Assembly: GCF_035304305.1 (NCBI RefSeq)
Contig: NZ_DATGQG010000054.1
Location: 1-64,000, forward strand
Direction: 5' to 3'
Length of the DNA stretch: 64,000 nt
From: Ferrovibrio sp035304305
GTDB taxonomy: Bacteria > Pseudomonadota > Alphaproteobacteria > Ferrovibrionales > Ferrovibrionaceae
Shown: in pieces, positions 35,522 to 45,617 of the stretch
Layout: each line of letters begins with the position of its first letter
Numbering within the stretch: the stretch's first letter is position 1
Notes under the pieces: generated by a model
Told to the model about the DNA's origin: nothing
Database searches by the model: none
The model's input: the letters and a program-made list of their open reading frames with translations, nothing else
Translations under genes and position numbers: made by a program

Positions 35522-36260
35522 TGAACTCGGCCCCTATCAGAAATTCGACATTGCCTTCCGGTCCCCGGATCGGGCTGGTCTCGATGCCGACCACGCGCCA
35601 GCCCGGCAGCGCCGACCACCAGGCCTCGATATCCGCGCAGACCTCGGCATGCAGGGCGGGATCGCGCACCACCCCGCCCTTGCCGACGCGCTCGCGACCG
35701 ACCTCGAATTGCGGCTTGATCAGCGCGATCGCCCAGGCGCCCGGTCCGGCCAGCGACAGCGCGGCGGGCAGCACGGTCTTCAGCCCGATGAAACTGGCAT
35801 CGCAGACCACCGCGCCGACCCTATCGGGGATCTGCTCTGCCGAGATATGGCGCGCATTGGTCTTTTCCAGAACCACGACGCGCGGATCGTTACGCAGCTT
35901 CCAGTCCAGCTGGCCCTCGCCGACATCGACGGCGTAGACCTTCGCCGCGCCGTGCTGCAGCAGTACGTCGGTGAAGCCGCCGGTGGAGGCACCCACATCG
36001 ATGCAGATGCGCCCCTCCACCGGGAAACCGAAATGCTGCAGGCCATGGGCCAGCTTGATGCCGCCGCGGCTGACCCAGGGATGCGGCTTGCCGCGCACTT
36101 CAAGTTGCGTATCGGCGCTGACCGGATGGCCCGGCTTGTCGAGGCGCTTCTCGCCCGAAAACACCAGGCCGGCCATGATGGCGGCCTGGGCCTTGGCCCG
36201 GCTTTCCGCCAGCCCGCGCTCCACCAGCGCCTGATCGAGCCGCATCTTCTGAGCCTTCAT
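35511..36260 (-). CDS. tlyA: TlyA family rRNA methyltransferase / hemolysin-like protein
   Basis: A 249-residue protein: an N-terminal S4 RNA-binding domain (MRLDQALVERGLAESRAKA) followed by an FtsJ-like methyltransferase domain with CIDVGASTGGFTDVLLQHGA and DASFIGLKTVLPA. In mycobacteria TlyA makes 2'-O-methylcytidines on both ribosomal subunits; the shorter proteobacterial forms are expected to act on one or both. Its ATG overlaps the MATE stop (ATGA), so it is translationally coupled to the transporter upstream. Confidence 0.9.
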   Translation of the reverse strand: MKAQKMRLDQALVERGLAESRAKAQAAIMAGLVFSGEKRLDKPGHPVSADTQLEVRGKPHPWVSRGGIKLAHGLQHFGFPVEGRICIDVGASTGGFTDVLLQHGAAKVYAVDVGEGQLDWKLRNDPRVVVLEKTNARHISAEQIPDRVGAVVCDASFIGLKTVLPAALSLAGPGAWAIALIKPQFEVGRERVGKGGVVRDPALHAEVCADIEAWWSALPGWRVVGIETSPIRGPEGNVEFLIGAEFSDA

Positions 36261-37627
36261 GCCTGCCGCTCCTGCATGCGCCGCAGCCTACGGGCCCAGA
36301 AAGCGAAACGCCAGACCAGCAGCACGGCGGAAACGGCGAGGCCGACGACGAGCCCGATCCAGACTCCCTCGCCGCGCAGAGGCGTGTAGAAGCCGAGCCA
36401 GATTGCCGCCGGCAGGCCGGCGCCCCAGTAGCCGATGGCGGCAAAGATCATCGGCACCGTCATGTCCTTGAGTCCGCGCAGGGCGCCGTTGGAAACAGCC
36501 TGCGCACCGTCGACCAGCTGGAACATCGCGGCGATCGCCAGATAGGAGACCGCCAGCGCAAAGACCGGCGATGCCCGGTCGGTAACGAACAGGGCGATCA
36601 GCGGCGCACCGGCCCGGGCGAAGACCAGCGCCATCATCGCCATGAAGCCAACGCTCAGCGCAATGGCGATCCAGCCCGCCCGCGCCGCACCGGCATGGTC
36701 GCGCGCGCCGACGGCAAGGCCGACCCGCACCGTCGCCGCCTGGGCCAGACCCATCGGCACCATGAAGCTGATCGAGGCCCATTGCAGGGCGATCTGGTGC
36801 GCGGCGACTTCGGCCGCACCGAGCCGGCCCATGAGCTGCGCGGCCAGCGAGAACAGGCCCACTTCCGAGCCGAAGGTCAGGGCGATCGGCCCCGCGATGC
36901 GCAGATAGGCAATGAGCCGCCGCAGGCTGCTGCGCCGCAGGGCCTGCCAGGGCCGGTGCCAGAGCCGGTAGGCGCCGAACTGCCCCTCCCGGGCGACGTA
37001 GACGGCAAAAACGAGAAAGACGATCCAGTTGGCCAGCACCGAACCGAGGCCGGCACCGGCGATACCCAGTGCCGGCAGGCCGAAGGCGCCGAAGGTCAGG
37101 CTGTAGACCAGCAGCGCGTTCAGCCCGACCGCGAAGATCATCAGCACCATGGCGGGCTGCGGCCGGCTCAGCGAGGCGGTGAAGGCACGCAGTACCGAAA
37201 TGCCGAGCATCGGCAGCAGCGAGGCCGACAGCAGCCGCAGCAGCAGCATCGTATCGGGGATCAGCTCGGCCGGCTGGCCGAACCAGACCAGGAAAGGCTC
37301 GCAGAACCACAGCAGCAGGGCGGTCACGACCGTAAAGCCCAGCGACACCAGCAGCCCGTCTTGCACGGCATCGCGCACGCTGGCGCGGTCGGCGATGTCG
37401 TAGCCGATGGCATGGGAGGCGATCGGCGCCACGCCAATCGCCAGTCCGATGCCTAGCATCCAGAAGAACGAGAACAGCGCGAAAGCAAGTGCGCCCACCG
37501 CCAGCGCGTGGTCGGACAGCCGCGCCAGCATCAGCACGTCAGTGGTATGGATGGCGATCTGCGCCAGCTGGGTACCGACAATGGGCAGCGCCAGCGCGAG
37601 CGTCGCCCGCGCTTCCGTGAGGATCAT
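36257..37627 (-). CDS. MATE family efflux transporter (NorM-like)
   Basis: A 456-residue inner-membrane protein with about twelve predicted spans in two homologous halves, typical of cation-coupled multidrug exporters. Recognisable segments are LALPIVGTQLAQIAIHTTDVLML at the start and GLALAQAATVRVGLAVGA-type repeats mid-protein (MGLAQAATVRVGLAVGARDH). It lies 14 bases after dxs and overlaps tlyA by four bases. In many relatives dxs and tlyA are neighbours without it. The substrate is unknown. Confidence 0.92.
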   Translation of the reverse strand: MILTEARATLALALPIVGTQLAQIAIHTTDVLMLARLSDHALAVGALAFALFSFFWMLGIGLAIGVAPIASHAIGYDIADRASVRDAVQDGLLVSLGFTVVTALLLWFCEPFLVWFGQPAELIPDTMLLLRLLSASLLPMLGISVLRAFTASLSRPQPAMVLMIFAVGLNALLVYSLTFGAFGLPALGIAGAGLGSVLANWIVFLVFAVYVAREGQFGAYRLWHRPWQALRRSSLRRLIAYLRIAGPIALTFGSEVGLFSLAAQLMGRLGAAEVAAHQIALQWASISFMVPMGLAQAATVRVGLAVGARDHAGAARAGWIAIALSVGFMAMMALVFARAGAPLIALFVTDRASPVFALAVSYLAIAAMFQLVDGAQAVSNGALRGLKDMTVPMIFAAIGYWGAGLPAAIWLGFYTPLRGEGVWIGLVVGLAVSAVLLVWRFAFWARRLRRMQERQA

Positions 37628-37641
37628 GCGACGAACCCGGG

Positions 37642-39564
37642 TTACGCGCGGACTGTTAGTTCGGCAGACGGCAGGCCGAGTGCCGACAGGGCTGTCGCGA
37701 CGATCTGCGGTGCGTTCAGGCCGGCTATGTCATACTGCTTCACCGGCGCATCGTGATCGATGAAGAAGTCCGGCAGCACCATCGGGCGGACCTTCAGTCC
37801 CTGATCAAGCAGGCCCTCATGGGCGAGGAACTGCAGCACATGGCTGCCGAAACCGCCGATGGACCCTTCCTCGATGGTGATCAGCACCTCGTGATGGCGC
37901 GCCAGCTGCCGCACCAGATCGGTGTCCAGCGGCTTGCAGAAGCGCGCATCCGCCACGGTGGTCGGAAGTCCACGGGCCGCCAGATCGTCGGCCGCCTTGA
38001 GCGCCTCGCCCAGACGTGCGCCGAAGGAGAGGATGGCGATCGAACTGCCCTCGCGCATCACGCGGCCCTTGCCGAGCGGCAGCACCAGACCGCGCTCGGG
38101 CAGCGCCACGCCCATGCCCTCGCCGCGCGGATAGCGGAAGGCGCTCGGACGGTCGTCGATGGCGGCGGCGGTCGCCACCATATGCACCAGCTCGGCCTCA
38201 TCGGCGGCGGCCATCAGCACCATATCGGGCAGGCAGCCCAGATAGGCGATGTCGAAGCTGCCGGCGTGAGTCGCGCCATCGGCGCCGACCAGGCCGGCGC
38301 GGTCGATGGCAAAGCGCACCGGCAGCTTCTGGATCGCCACGTCATGTACCACCTGGTCGTAGGCGCGCTGCAGGAAGGTGGAGTAGATCGCGGCAAACGG
38401 CTTGAAGCCCTCGCAGGCCATGCCGGCGGCGAAGGTCACCGCATGCTGTTCGGCGATGCCGACATCGAAGGTCCGCTGCGGGAAGCGCTTGGCAAAAAGG
38501 TCGAGGCCGGTGCCGGACGGCATCGCGGCCGTGATCGCGACGATGCGCTCGTCGGCCTCGGCTTCCCGGATCAGGCTTTCCGCGAAGACCTTGGTATAGC
38601 TCGGCGGGCCGGCCTTGGGCTTGGCCTGGGTGCCGGTCACGACATCGAACTTCGACACGCCGTGATACTTGTCGGCCGCCGCTTCGGCCGGGCCGTAGCC
38701 CTTGCCCTTCTGCGTCACGACATGGATCAGCACCGGACCGGTCTTGTCGGTGTCATGGATGTTCTTCAGGACCGGCACGAGATGGTCGAGATTGTGGCCG
38801 TCCACCGGGCCGACGTAATAGAAGCCCAGCTCCTCGAACATCGTACCGCCGGCCACCATGCCGCGGGCATATTCCTCGGCCTTCTCGGCCATGGATGCCA
38901 GGCCGCGCGGCAGGATCTTTTCGCCGATCTGCTTGGCCAGCTGGCGCAGGCCGAGATAGGAGCGCGACGACAACAGCCGCGACAGATAGGCGCTCATGGC
39001 GCCGACCGGCGGTGCGATCGACATGTCGTTGTCGTTGAGGATGACGATCAGCCGGCTGTTCATCGCGCCGGCGTTGTTCATCGCCTCATAGGCCATGCCG
39101 GCCGACATGGCGCCGTCGCCGATCACCGCGATCACGTTGCGGCGCTCGCCCTTGAAGTCGCGCGCCACCGCCATGCCGAGCGCGGCCGAGATCGACGTGG
39201 AGGAATGTGCCGCGCCGAAGGGATCGTATTCGCTCTCCGAGCGCCGGGTGAAGCCGGACAGGCCGCCGCCCTGCCGCAGCGTGCGGATGCGATCGCGCCG
39301 GCCGGTGAGAATCTTGTGCGGATAGGCCTGGTGGCCGACATCCCAGATCAGCCGGTCCTCGGGCGTGGCGAAGACGTGATGCAGGGCCACCGTGAGCTCG
39401 ACGACGCCAAGTCCGGCGCCGAGATGGCCGCCCGTCACCGAGACGGCGTCGATCATCTCGCGACGGACTTCGTCTGCAAGCTGCTTGAGCTGGTCGATGT
39501 CGAACTGCCGGATGTCGGCCGGGGTCCGCACCGTATCCAGCAACGGGGTGCGGTTGCTGATCAT
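37642..39564 (-). CDS. dxs: 1-deoxy-D-xylulose-5-phosphate synthase
   Basis: Thiamine-diphosphate enzyme that condenses pyruvate and glyceraldehyde-3-phosphate, the entry step of the MEP pathway. The protein has 640 residues. Key sites are His47 (TGGHLGAGLG), His79 (DVGHQAYPHK), the ThDP motif starting GDG at 149-151 (IGDGAMSAGMAYEAMNNAG) and the glutamate in DVGIAEQHAVTFAAG. It follows ispA by 16 bases, so isoprenoid entry and prenyl elongation are co-expressed. Confidence 0.97.
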   Translation of the reverse strand: MISNRTPLLDTVRTPADIRQFDIDQLKQLADEVRREMIDAVSVTGGHLGAGLGVVELTVALHHVFATPEDRLIWDVGHQAYPHKILTGRRDRIRTLRQGGGLSGFTRRSESEYDPFGAAHSSTSISAALGMAVARDFKGERRNVIAVIGDGAMSAGMAYEAMNNAGAMNSRLIVILNDNDMSIAPPVGAMSAYLSRLLSSRSYLGLRQLAKQIGEKILPRGLASMAEKAEEYARGMVAGGTMFEELGFYYVGPVDGHNLDHLVPVLKNIHDTDKTGPVLIHVVTQKGKGYGPAEAAADKYHGVSKFDVVTGTQAKPKAGPPSYTKVFAESLIREAEADERIVAITAAMPSGTGLDLFAKRFPQRTFDVGIAEQHAVTFAAGMACEGFKPFAAIYSTFLQRAYDQVVHDVAIQKLPVRFAIDRAGLVGADGATHAGSFDIAYLGCLPDMVLMAAADEAELVHMVATAAAIDDRPSAFRYPRGEGMGVALPERGLVLPLGKGRVMREGSSIAILSFGARLGEALKAADDLAARGLPTTVADARFCKPLDTDLVRQLARHHEVLITIEEGSIGGFGSHVLQFLAHEGLLDQGLKVRPMVLPDFFIDHDAPVKQYDIAGLNAPQIVATALSALGLPSAELTVRA

Positions 39565-39580
39565 CGGTAACCAGAGTGTG

Positions 39581-40495
39581 TCACGAGCGGCGGGTTATAA
39601 CAAACTCCGCCAGTGCCTGCAAAATCCCGGCCGCTGGACCGAAAGATGCCAGCCGCGCCTGCGCCGAACTGGTTAATTCGGCGGCGCGGGCCCTGGCGCC
39701 CTCCAGCCCTAAAAGCCCGACAAAGGTGGCTTTTCCGGCCGCGGCATCCTTGCCCACCGCCTTGCCAAGCTCCTCGGCCGAACCCTCCCGGTCCAGAATG
39801 TCGTCGGCAATCTGGAAGGCAAGCCCCAGATCAGCGGCATAATCCCGCAGCGCTGACCGCTCCGCGGAGCCCGCCCTGCCCAGGATGGCGCCCGCTTCGG
39901 CTGAAAAGCGGATCAGCGCGCCCGTCTTCAGCGCCTGCAGATGACTGATTTCCGCCATGTCGAGAGGCTGGCCGGCCGCGCTGCGCTGCTCGGCGGCAAT
40001 GTCGATCACCTGCCCCCCCACCATGCCGCGCGCGCCGGAGGCCTGGGCAAGTCCGGCGACCAGCGCCAGGCGAACCTCGGCTTCAGCGTGGGTTTCGGCA
40101 TCGGCCAGCACGGCAAAGGCCTGGGTCTGCAGCGCATCGCCGGCCAGAACCGCCATTGCCTCGTCAAACGCCCGGTGCAGGCTGGGGCGGCCGCGGCGCA
40201 TGTCGTCGTCGTCCATGCAGGGCAGATCGTCATGGGCCAGCGAATAGGCGTGCAGCATCTCGATGGCGGCCGCGGCGCGCAGCGACTGCGTGCGCGGCAC
40301 GCCGAAGAGATCGGCACTGGCGACGCAGAGCACGGCCCGCAGCCTTTTGCCCCCGCCCAGGCAGGCGTAACGCATGGCCTCGTCGAGCCGGGCAATCGCT
40401 CCCTCGGGGCGCGGCAGCAGACGGTCGAGCGCGGCCTCGGTGGCCGCCCCGATCTCCCGCATCGCCGCCGCCAGGTCCGGCGACTGGCGCGCCAT
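39581..40495 (-). CDS. ispA: Short-chain polyprenyl (farnesyl) diphosphate synthase
   Basis: Condenses IPP with DMAPP and GPP to make FPP. The protein has 304 residues. The first Asp-rich motif begins at Asp89 (LAHDDLPCMDDDDMRRG), the second is FQIADDILD, and GGKRLRAVL near residue 48 binds IPP. The two-residue insertion in the first motif fits bacterial FPP synthases. The gene lies one base after xseB and just before dxs, the standard xseB-ispA-dxs order. Confidence 0.95.
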   Translation of the reverse strand: MARQSPDLAAAMREIGAATEAALDRLLPRPEGAIARLDEAMRYACLGGGKRLRAVLCVASADLFGVPRTQSLRAAAAIEMLHAYSLAHDDLPCMDDDDMRRGRPSLHRAFDEAMAVLAGDALQTQAFAVLADAETHAEAEVRLALVAGLAQASGARGMVGGQVIDIAAEQRSAAGQPLDMAEISHLQALKTGALIRFSAEAGAILGRAGSAERSALRDYAADLGLAFQIADDILDREGSAEELGKAVGKDAAAGKATFVGLLGLEGARARAAELTSSAQARLASFGPAAGILQALAEFVITRRS

Positions 40496-40496
40496 G

Positions 40497-40754
40497 TCAG
40501 TCGGCCTTGAAGGGCTGGGTCGAGGGCTGTCCGTCGGCGCCGACCACGATCTTTTCGATCTTCTCTTCGGCGGCCTTCAGCTTCGATTCGCAGTGCCGCT
40601 TGAGCAGCGCGCCGCGGCCGTAGAGCGCGATCGACTCCTCAAGGTCGACCCGGCCGCTTTCCAGCTTGGCCACGATCTCGTCCAGCGCCTTCAGCGCCGC
40701 CTCGAAACTCATGGCCGCGATATCGGCGGGGATCGCTTCGCCTGCCTTATCCAT
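40497..40754 (-). CDS. xseB: Exodeoxyribonuclease VII small subunit
   Basis: An 85-residue acidic helical subunit of ExoVII, which degrades single-stranded DNA. The conserved MSFEAALKALDEIVAKLESG and DLEESIALYGRGALLKRHCE motifs are present. The large subunit gene (xseA) is not in the window. Confidence 0.95.
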   Translation of the reverse strand: MDKAGEAIPADIAAMSFEAALKALDEIVAKLESGRVDLEESIALYGRGALLKRHCESKLKAAEEKIEKIVVGADGQPSTQPFKAD

Positions 40755-40852
40755 GCCGTCTCCAATTCCACAAAGCCGCCACAGTCTAAGGGTTCGCTAT
40801 CCCCCGAACAACCCCGGCACCCGATTCGGTTCTGCAGTTCCAACCACGGTCA

Positions 40853-40880
40853 CTGCCAAACCGGGCCGAGGCCATATAAT
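40853..40880 (+). promoter_or_regulatory. Candidate sigma-70 promoter of the SYLF gene
   Basis: A perfect TATAAT (40875-40880) lies 16 bases after CTGCCA (40853-40858). A GGAGAGGGG ribosome-binding site follows at 40899-40907, ten bases before the ATG at 40918. Confidence 0.6.
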
Positions 40881-40917
40881 CTGCTGATCTGCCAATCCGG
40901 AGAGGGGATTCCCGCCC

Positions 40918-41601
40918 ATGACCACCCGTCGAACCCTGCTGGCTGCCGGTGCATTCGGCGCTGCTCTGCTTCTGGTGCCCCCCGCTGCTTTCGCCAACGA
41001 GGAGCAGAACCTGATCGACCAGGCGCGCATCACCGTGGACCGTTTTGCCGCCGACCCGCAGTTCAGCGACATGCGGCGCAAGCTGGCCCAGGCCAAGGGC
41101 GTGTTCATCGTGCCGCAGCTTCTGAAGGCCAGTTTCATCATCGGCGGCGAGGGCGGCTCGGGCGTGCTGCTGGCAAGAACGGCGAATGGCTGGAGCCAGC
41201 CGGCAATTTACACCATGGGCGCCGGCTCGATCGGACTGCAGATCGGCGGCGAGGCCTCCGAAGTCATGCTGCTGCTGATGAACGAGCGGGCCGTCGAAGC
41301 GATCCTGAGGAACGAATTCAAGCTCGGCGCCGACGCCACGGTTGCCGCGGGCCCCGTCGGTGCCGGCATCGAGGCTGCGACCACCACCAACCTCGGAGCG
41401 GATATCCTGTCCTATTCGAAGAGCCGCGGCCTGGCCGCCGGCGTTTCCGTGGAAGGCGCGGTGATCACGGCCCGGCACAGCCGGAACCAGACCTACTACG
41501 GCCAACCGGCGCATCCGCGCGACATCCTCTACCGCAACGTGGTTTCCAATCCCGGCACCGGCAGTCTGCTGCAGGCCCTGTCCTCGGCGGAGCTGCGGTG
41601 A
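40918..41601 (+). CDS. Exported SYLF (lipid-binding, YSC84-like) domain protein
   Basis: A 227-residue protein. Residues 1-26 are a signal peptide that starts TTRRTLLAA, compatible with Sec or Tat export. The remainder is the SYLF/Ysc84 actin-binding-like domain: AKGVFIVPQLLKASFIIGGEGGSGVLLAR, MLLLMNERAVEAIL and AGVSVEGAVI. SYLF domains bind phosphoinositides in eukaryotes; the bacterial role is unknown, and membrane association is the usual guess. Its stop overlaps the GTG start of the DUF3293 gene. Confidence 0.88.
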   Translation: MTTRRTLLAAGAFGAALLLVPPAAFANEEQNLIDQARITVDRFAADPQFSDMRRKLAQAKGVFIVPQLLKASFIIGGEGGSGVLLARTANGWSQPAIYTMGAGSIGLQIGGEASEVMLLLMNERAVEAILRNEFKLGADATVAAGPVGAGIEAATTTNLGADILSYSKSRGLAAGVSVEGAVITARHSRNQTYYGQPAHPRDILYRNVVSNPGTGSLLQALSSAELR

Positions 41602-42029
41602 TCTCGCCTACGACACTGCAGGGTTATGCCGAAACGACCTACGCAATCCTGGTTCCGGACGGCGAACCGGTCGGGCTGCGACTGCACGAGCACAGCCCGG
41701 AGGCGGACGCCCTGCTGGACAGCCTCGGCGCGGACACGCTCTGCTGCCTGACGGCGTGGAATCCCTGCAGCCGCCGCTATCCGGCAACACGTAACATGGC
41801 GGCGCATCAGCGGCTGCGGCGCGACCTGGCACGACGGGGCTGGCCGGCCCTGCCGCATCTCGGCGTGCCGGACCAGCGCGGCTGGAGGGCGGAGCCCGGC
41901 TTTGCCATCCCCGGCATCACGAAGGAAAAGGCCACAGGTCTCGCCGAGACCTATGGCCAGTTCGGGATCGTCTTCTACGAGCGCGGCGGCGTGGCGGAAC
42001 TGATCCTCACCCGTCGCGCGCTGCGCTGA
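41598..42029 (+). CDS. DUF3293 domain-containing protein
   Basis: A 143-residue cytoplasmic protein. It carries the DUF3293 pattern: a C-terminal part of ITKEKATGLAETYGQFGIVFYE and a central CLTAWNPCSRRYPATRNMAAHQ. The function of the family is not known. The GTG start overlaps the SYLF stop (GTGA), indicating translational coupling. It ends one base before the convergent thiolase gene. Confidence 0.8.
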   Translation: MISPTTLQGYAETTYAILVPDGEPVGLRLHEHSPEADALLDSLGADTLCCLTAWNPCSRRYPATRNMAAHQRLRRDLARRGWPALPHLGVPDQRGWRAEPGFAIPGITKEKATGLAETYGQFGIVFYERGGVAELILTRRALR

Positions 42030-42030
42030 C

Positions 42031-43215
<1,185 letters not shown>

Positions 43216-43297
43216 GACAGTTTCCTCCGTGATATCGGTCAGGCGGAGACGCTAGCGCCAAATGATGTGCAGCGCAAAGGTTCCGCCGGGGCAGGTC

Positions 43298-44446
43298 TTA
43301 CGCAGGCCAGCGCTTGGCAATTTCCTCCAGCATGACCTCTGTGGCGCCGCCGCCGATGGAGTGGATGCGGGCGTCACGCGCCATGCGCTCGATCGCCGAT
43401 TCCCGCAGATACCCGGCGCCGCCGTGGAATTGCAGGCAGTCATACATGATCTGGCTGACCAGCTCGCCGCAGAGCGCCTTGACCATAGAAACCTCGCGGA
43501 CAGCGTCCACCCCCTGCTCGACCAGCCAGGCGGCGTGATAGACCAGCTGGCGCGCCGCTTCCGTGCGCGCCTCGGCCATCGCAAGTCGCTGGCGGATCGC
43601 CTGCTTGTCAGCCAGAACGCCGCCGAAGGCCCTGCGGGTGGTGACGTATTCGCGGGTGATCTGCAGGGCCCGGCGGCATTCGCCGACCGCCATTGCACCG
43701 AGCACCAGCCGCTCATTCTGGAAGTTGCGCATGATGGCGTAGAAGCCGCGATTCTCCTCGCCCAACAGGTTCTCCGCCGGTACCCGGCAGTTGTCGAAGA
43801 CGAGTTCGGCCGTGTCGGAGCAGAGCCAGCCATGCTTGCGCAGGCTGCGTCCGACGCTGAAGCCGGGCATGCCCTTCTCGATGGCAAAGATCGAAATGGC
43901 GCGAGAGCCCTTGGCCTCCGGATCGGTCTTCGCCGCGACGAAGTAAAGATCGGCATGGACGCCGTTGGTGATGAACATCTTGCTGCCGTTCAGCACGTAG
44001 GCGTCGCCGTCGCGCCGCGCCCGCGTGCGGATGGCGGCAACATCCGACCCGGCATCGGGCTCGGTGACCGCCACGGCGGTAATCAGCTCGCCGGCGACGA
44101 CCCTGCGCATCCACCTGTCCAGCTGCGCCCTGTTGCCGGCATGGGCCAGATGCGGTGACGCCATGTCGGTATGCACCAGCACGGTGGCGGAGAAGCCGCC
44201 GAAGCCGGACAGGCCGCATTCCTCGGCAAGGATCGCCGAGGCGATGGCGCCCTGCGCCGAGCCGCCATATTCCTCGGGGTAGCGGATGCCGAAAAACCCG
44301 AGGGCGCCCATGCGGCGCAGCACCTCCCGCGGCACGAAGCCCTGCTCCTCCCAGGCCTCGCCATGGGGGCGGACTTCGTTCTCGATGAACCGTGCCACCT
44401 GCTCGCGCAGCTGAACGTGCTCGTCGCTTTCGTAGATCATGCGCAT
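43298..44446 (-). CDS. Acyl-CoA dehydrogenase
   Basis: A 382-residue flavoprotein introducing an alpha-beta double bond into an acyl-CoA, passing electrons to ETF. The FAD-binding AVTEPDAGSDVAAIRTRA near residue 125 and FITNGVHADLYFV are typical. The catalytic base is most likely Glu349 in GGAGYLRESAIERM, the MCAD position rather than the isovaleryl-CoA position. Chain-length preference cannot be read here. It lies eight bases after the aminotransferase gene. Confidence 0.93.
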   Translation of the reverse strand: MRMIYESDEHVQLREQVARFIENEVRPHGEAWEEQGFVPREVLRRMGALGFFGIRYPEEYGGSAQGAIASAILAEECGLSGFGGFSATVLVHTDMASPHLAHAGNRAQLDRWMRRVVAGELITAVAVTEPDAGSDVAAIRTRARRDGDAYVLNGSKMFITNGVHADLYFVAAKTDPEAKGSRAISIFAIEKGMPGFSVGRSLRKHGWLCSDTAELVFDNCRVPAENLLGEENRGFYAIMRNFQNERLVLGAMAVGECRRALQITREYVTTRRAFGGVLADKQAIRQRLAMAEARTEAARQLVYHAAWLVEQGVDAVREVSMVKALCGELVSQIMYDCLQFHGGAGYLRESAIERMARDARIHSIGGGATEVMLEEIAKRWPA

Positions 44447-44453
44447 GGCTGTC

Positions 44454-45617
44454 CTATCTCAGATGCGGCACCAGCCGCTCCATTGCTTCCGAGAGCTTCG
44501 GCAGCGAGGCGGCATAGCAGAGCCGGATGCGGCCCTCGCCGGCGGGACCGAAGGCGATGCCGGGCGCGAGGCCGACCCGTGCCTTGCGCGCCAGCTCCTT
44601 GCAGAACTCGACGCTGTCGGTCATGCCATCGAGCGCGAAGAACGCATAGAAGGCGCCTTCCGGCTTGGCCAGCCGCACGCGCGGCAGCGGCGCCAGCGCC
44701 TGATAGACCAGGTCGGCGGCACGCCGGTAACGCTCGACCAGGCCCTCGATGTAACTGTCGCCCTCGTTCATCGCCGCGACGCCACCCCACTGCACGAAGG
44801 TGGTCGGGTGCGAGATGTTGAATTCGGTCATCTTCTCGACCGCCGTGCAGAGCCGCGGCGGCGCCACGATCCAGCCCAGGCGCCAGCCGGTCATCGACCA
44901 GCTTTTCGAGAATGAATTGATGATCACCACCGGGTCTTCGGGTTGCGCCAGGGTGTAATAGCTCGGCGCATGGCGCGCGCCGTTGTAGATGATGCGGCCA
45001 TAGACCTCGTCGGACAGAATCCAGATGCCGCGTTCGCGGCAGAAATCGAGGATCGCCTTCAGCTCGGCTTCCGAAGCCACCCAGCCGGTCGGATTGCCCG
45101 GACTGTTGATCATGATCAGTCTGGTTGTCTCATCGCAGGCGGCGAACAGCTCGTCGAGGTCGAGCTTCCAGCGCCCGTCCTCCTGTGCCCTGAGGAAGAC
45201 ATCGCGCACCTCGCCGCCCATGGCTTTCATGGCTGCACGCCCGTTCGGCCAGATCGGTCCGATCACCACCGCGCTGTCACCCGGCTCGACCAGGCACTGC
45301 ACCGTGATCATGATGGCGTTCATCCCCGACGCCGTCACCACCATCCGTTCATGCGGCACGCTCACGCCATAGGCACGGTTCAGATAGCCCGCAATCGCAT
45401 CCAGCAGCGGCGCGATGCCACGGTTGGCGGCATAGAAGGTCTCGCCGCGCGCCAGCGCTTCCGCGGCGCCCCTGCGGACGAATTCCGGCGTCGGCTCGTC
45501 GCCCTCGCCGAACCACAGCTTGATGAGGTCGGGGATATCGGCCGAGGCGCGGCTGACCACGCGGATGCGCGAGCCGGGCAGGTCGAGAATGTTCTGGCAG
45601 ATGGGAGCTTCGATCAT
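44454..45617 (-). CDS. Class I/II pyridoxal-phosphate aminotransferase
   Basis: An aspartate-aminotransferase-fold enzyme of 387 residues. The PLP lysine is Lys238 in NSFSKSWSMTGWRLGW, with NSPGNPTG (171-178) and SDEVYGRIIYNG before it. The amino donor is not determined by these motifs. The start (45617) overlaps the meaB stop in ATGA, so the two are translationally coupled. The longer open frame upstream lies inside meaB in another frame and is not part of this protein. Confidence 0.9.
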   Translation of the reverse strand: MIEAPICQNILDLPGSRIRVVSRASADIPDLIKLWFGEGDEPTPEFVRRGAAEALARGETFYAANRGIAPLLDAIAGYLNRAYGVSVPHERMVVTASGMNAIMITVQCLVEPGDSAVVIGPIWPNGRAAMKAMGGEVRDVFLRAQEDGRWKLDLDELFAACDETTRLIMINSPGNPTGWVASEAELKAILDFCRERGIWILSDEVYGRIIYNGARHAPSYYTLAQPEDPVVIINSFSKSWSMTGWRLGWIVAPPRLCTAVEKMTEFNISHPTTFVQWGGVAAMNEGDSYIEGLVERYRRAADLVYQALAPLPRVRLAKPEGAFYAFFALDGMTDSVEFCKELARKARVGLAPGIAFGPAGEGRIRLCYAASLPKLSEAMERLVPHLR

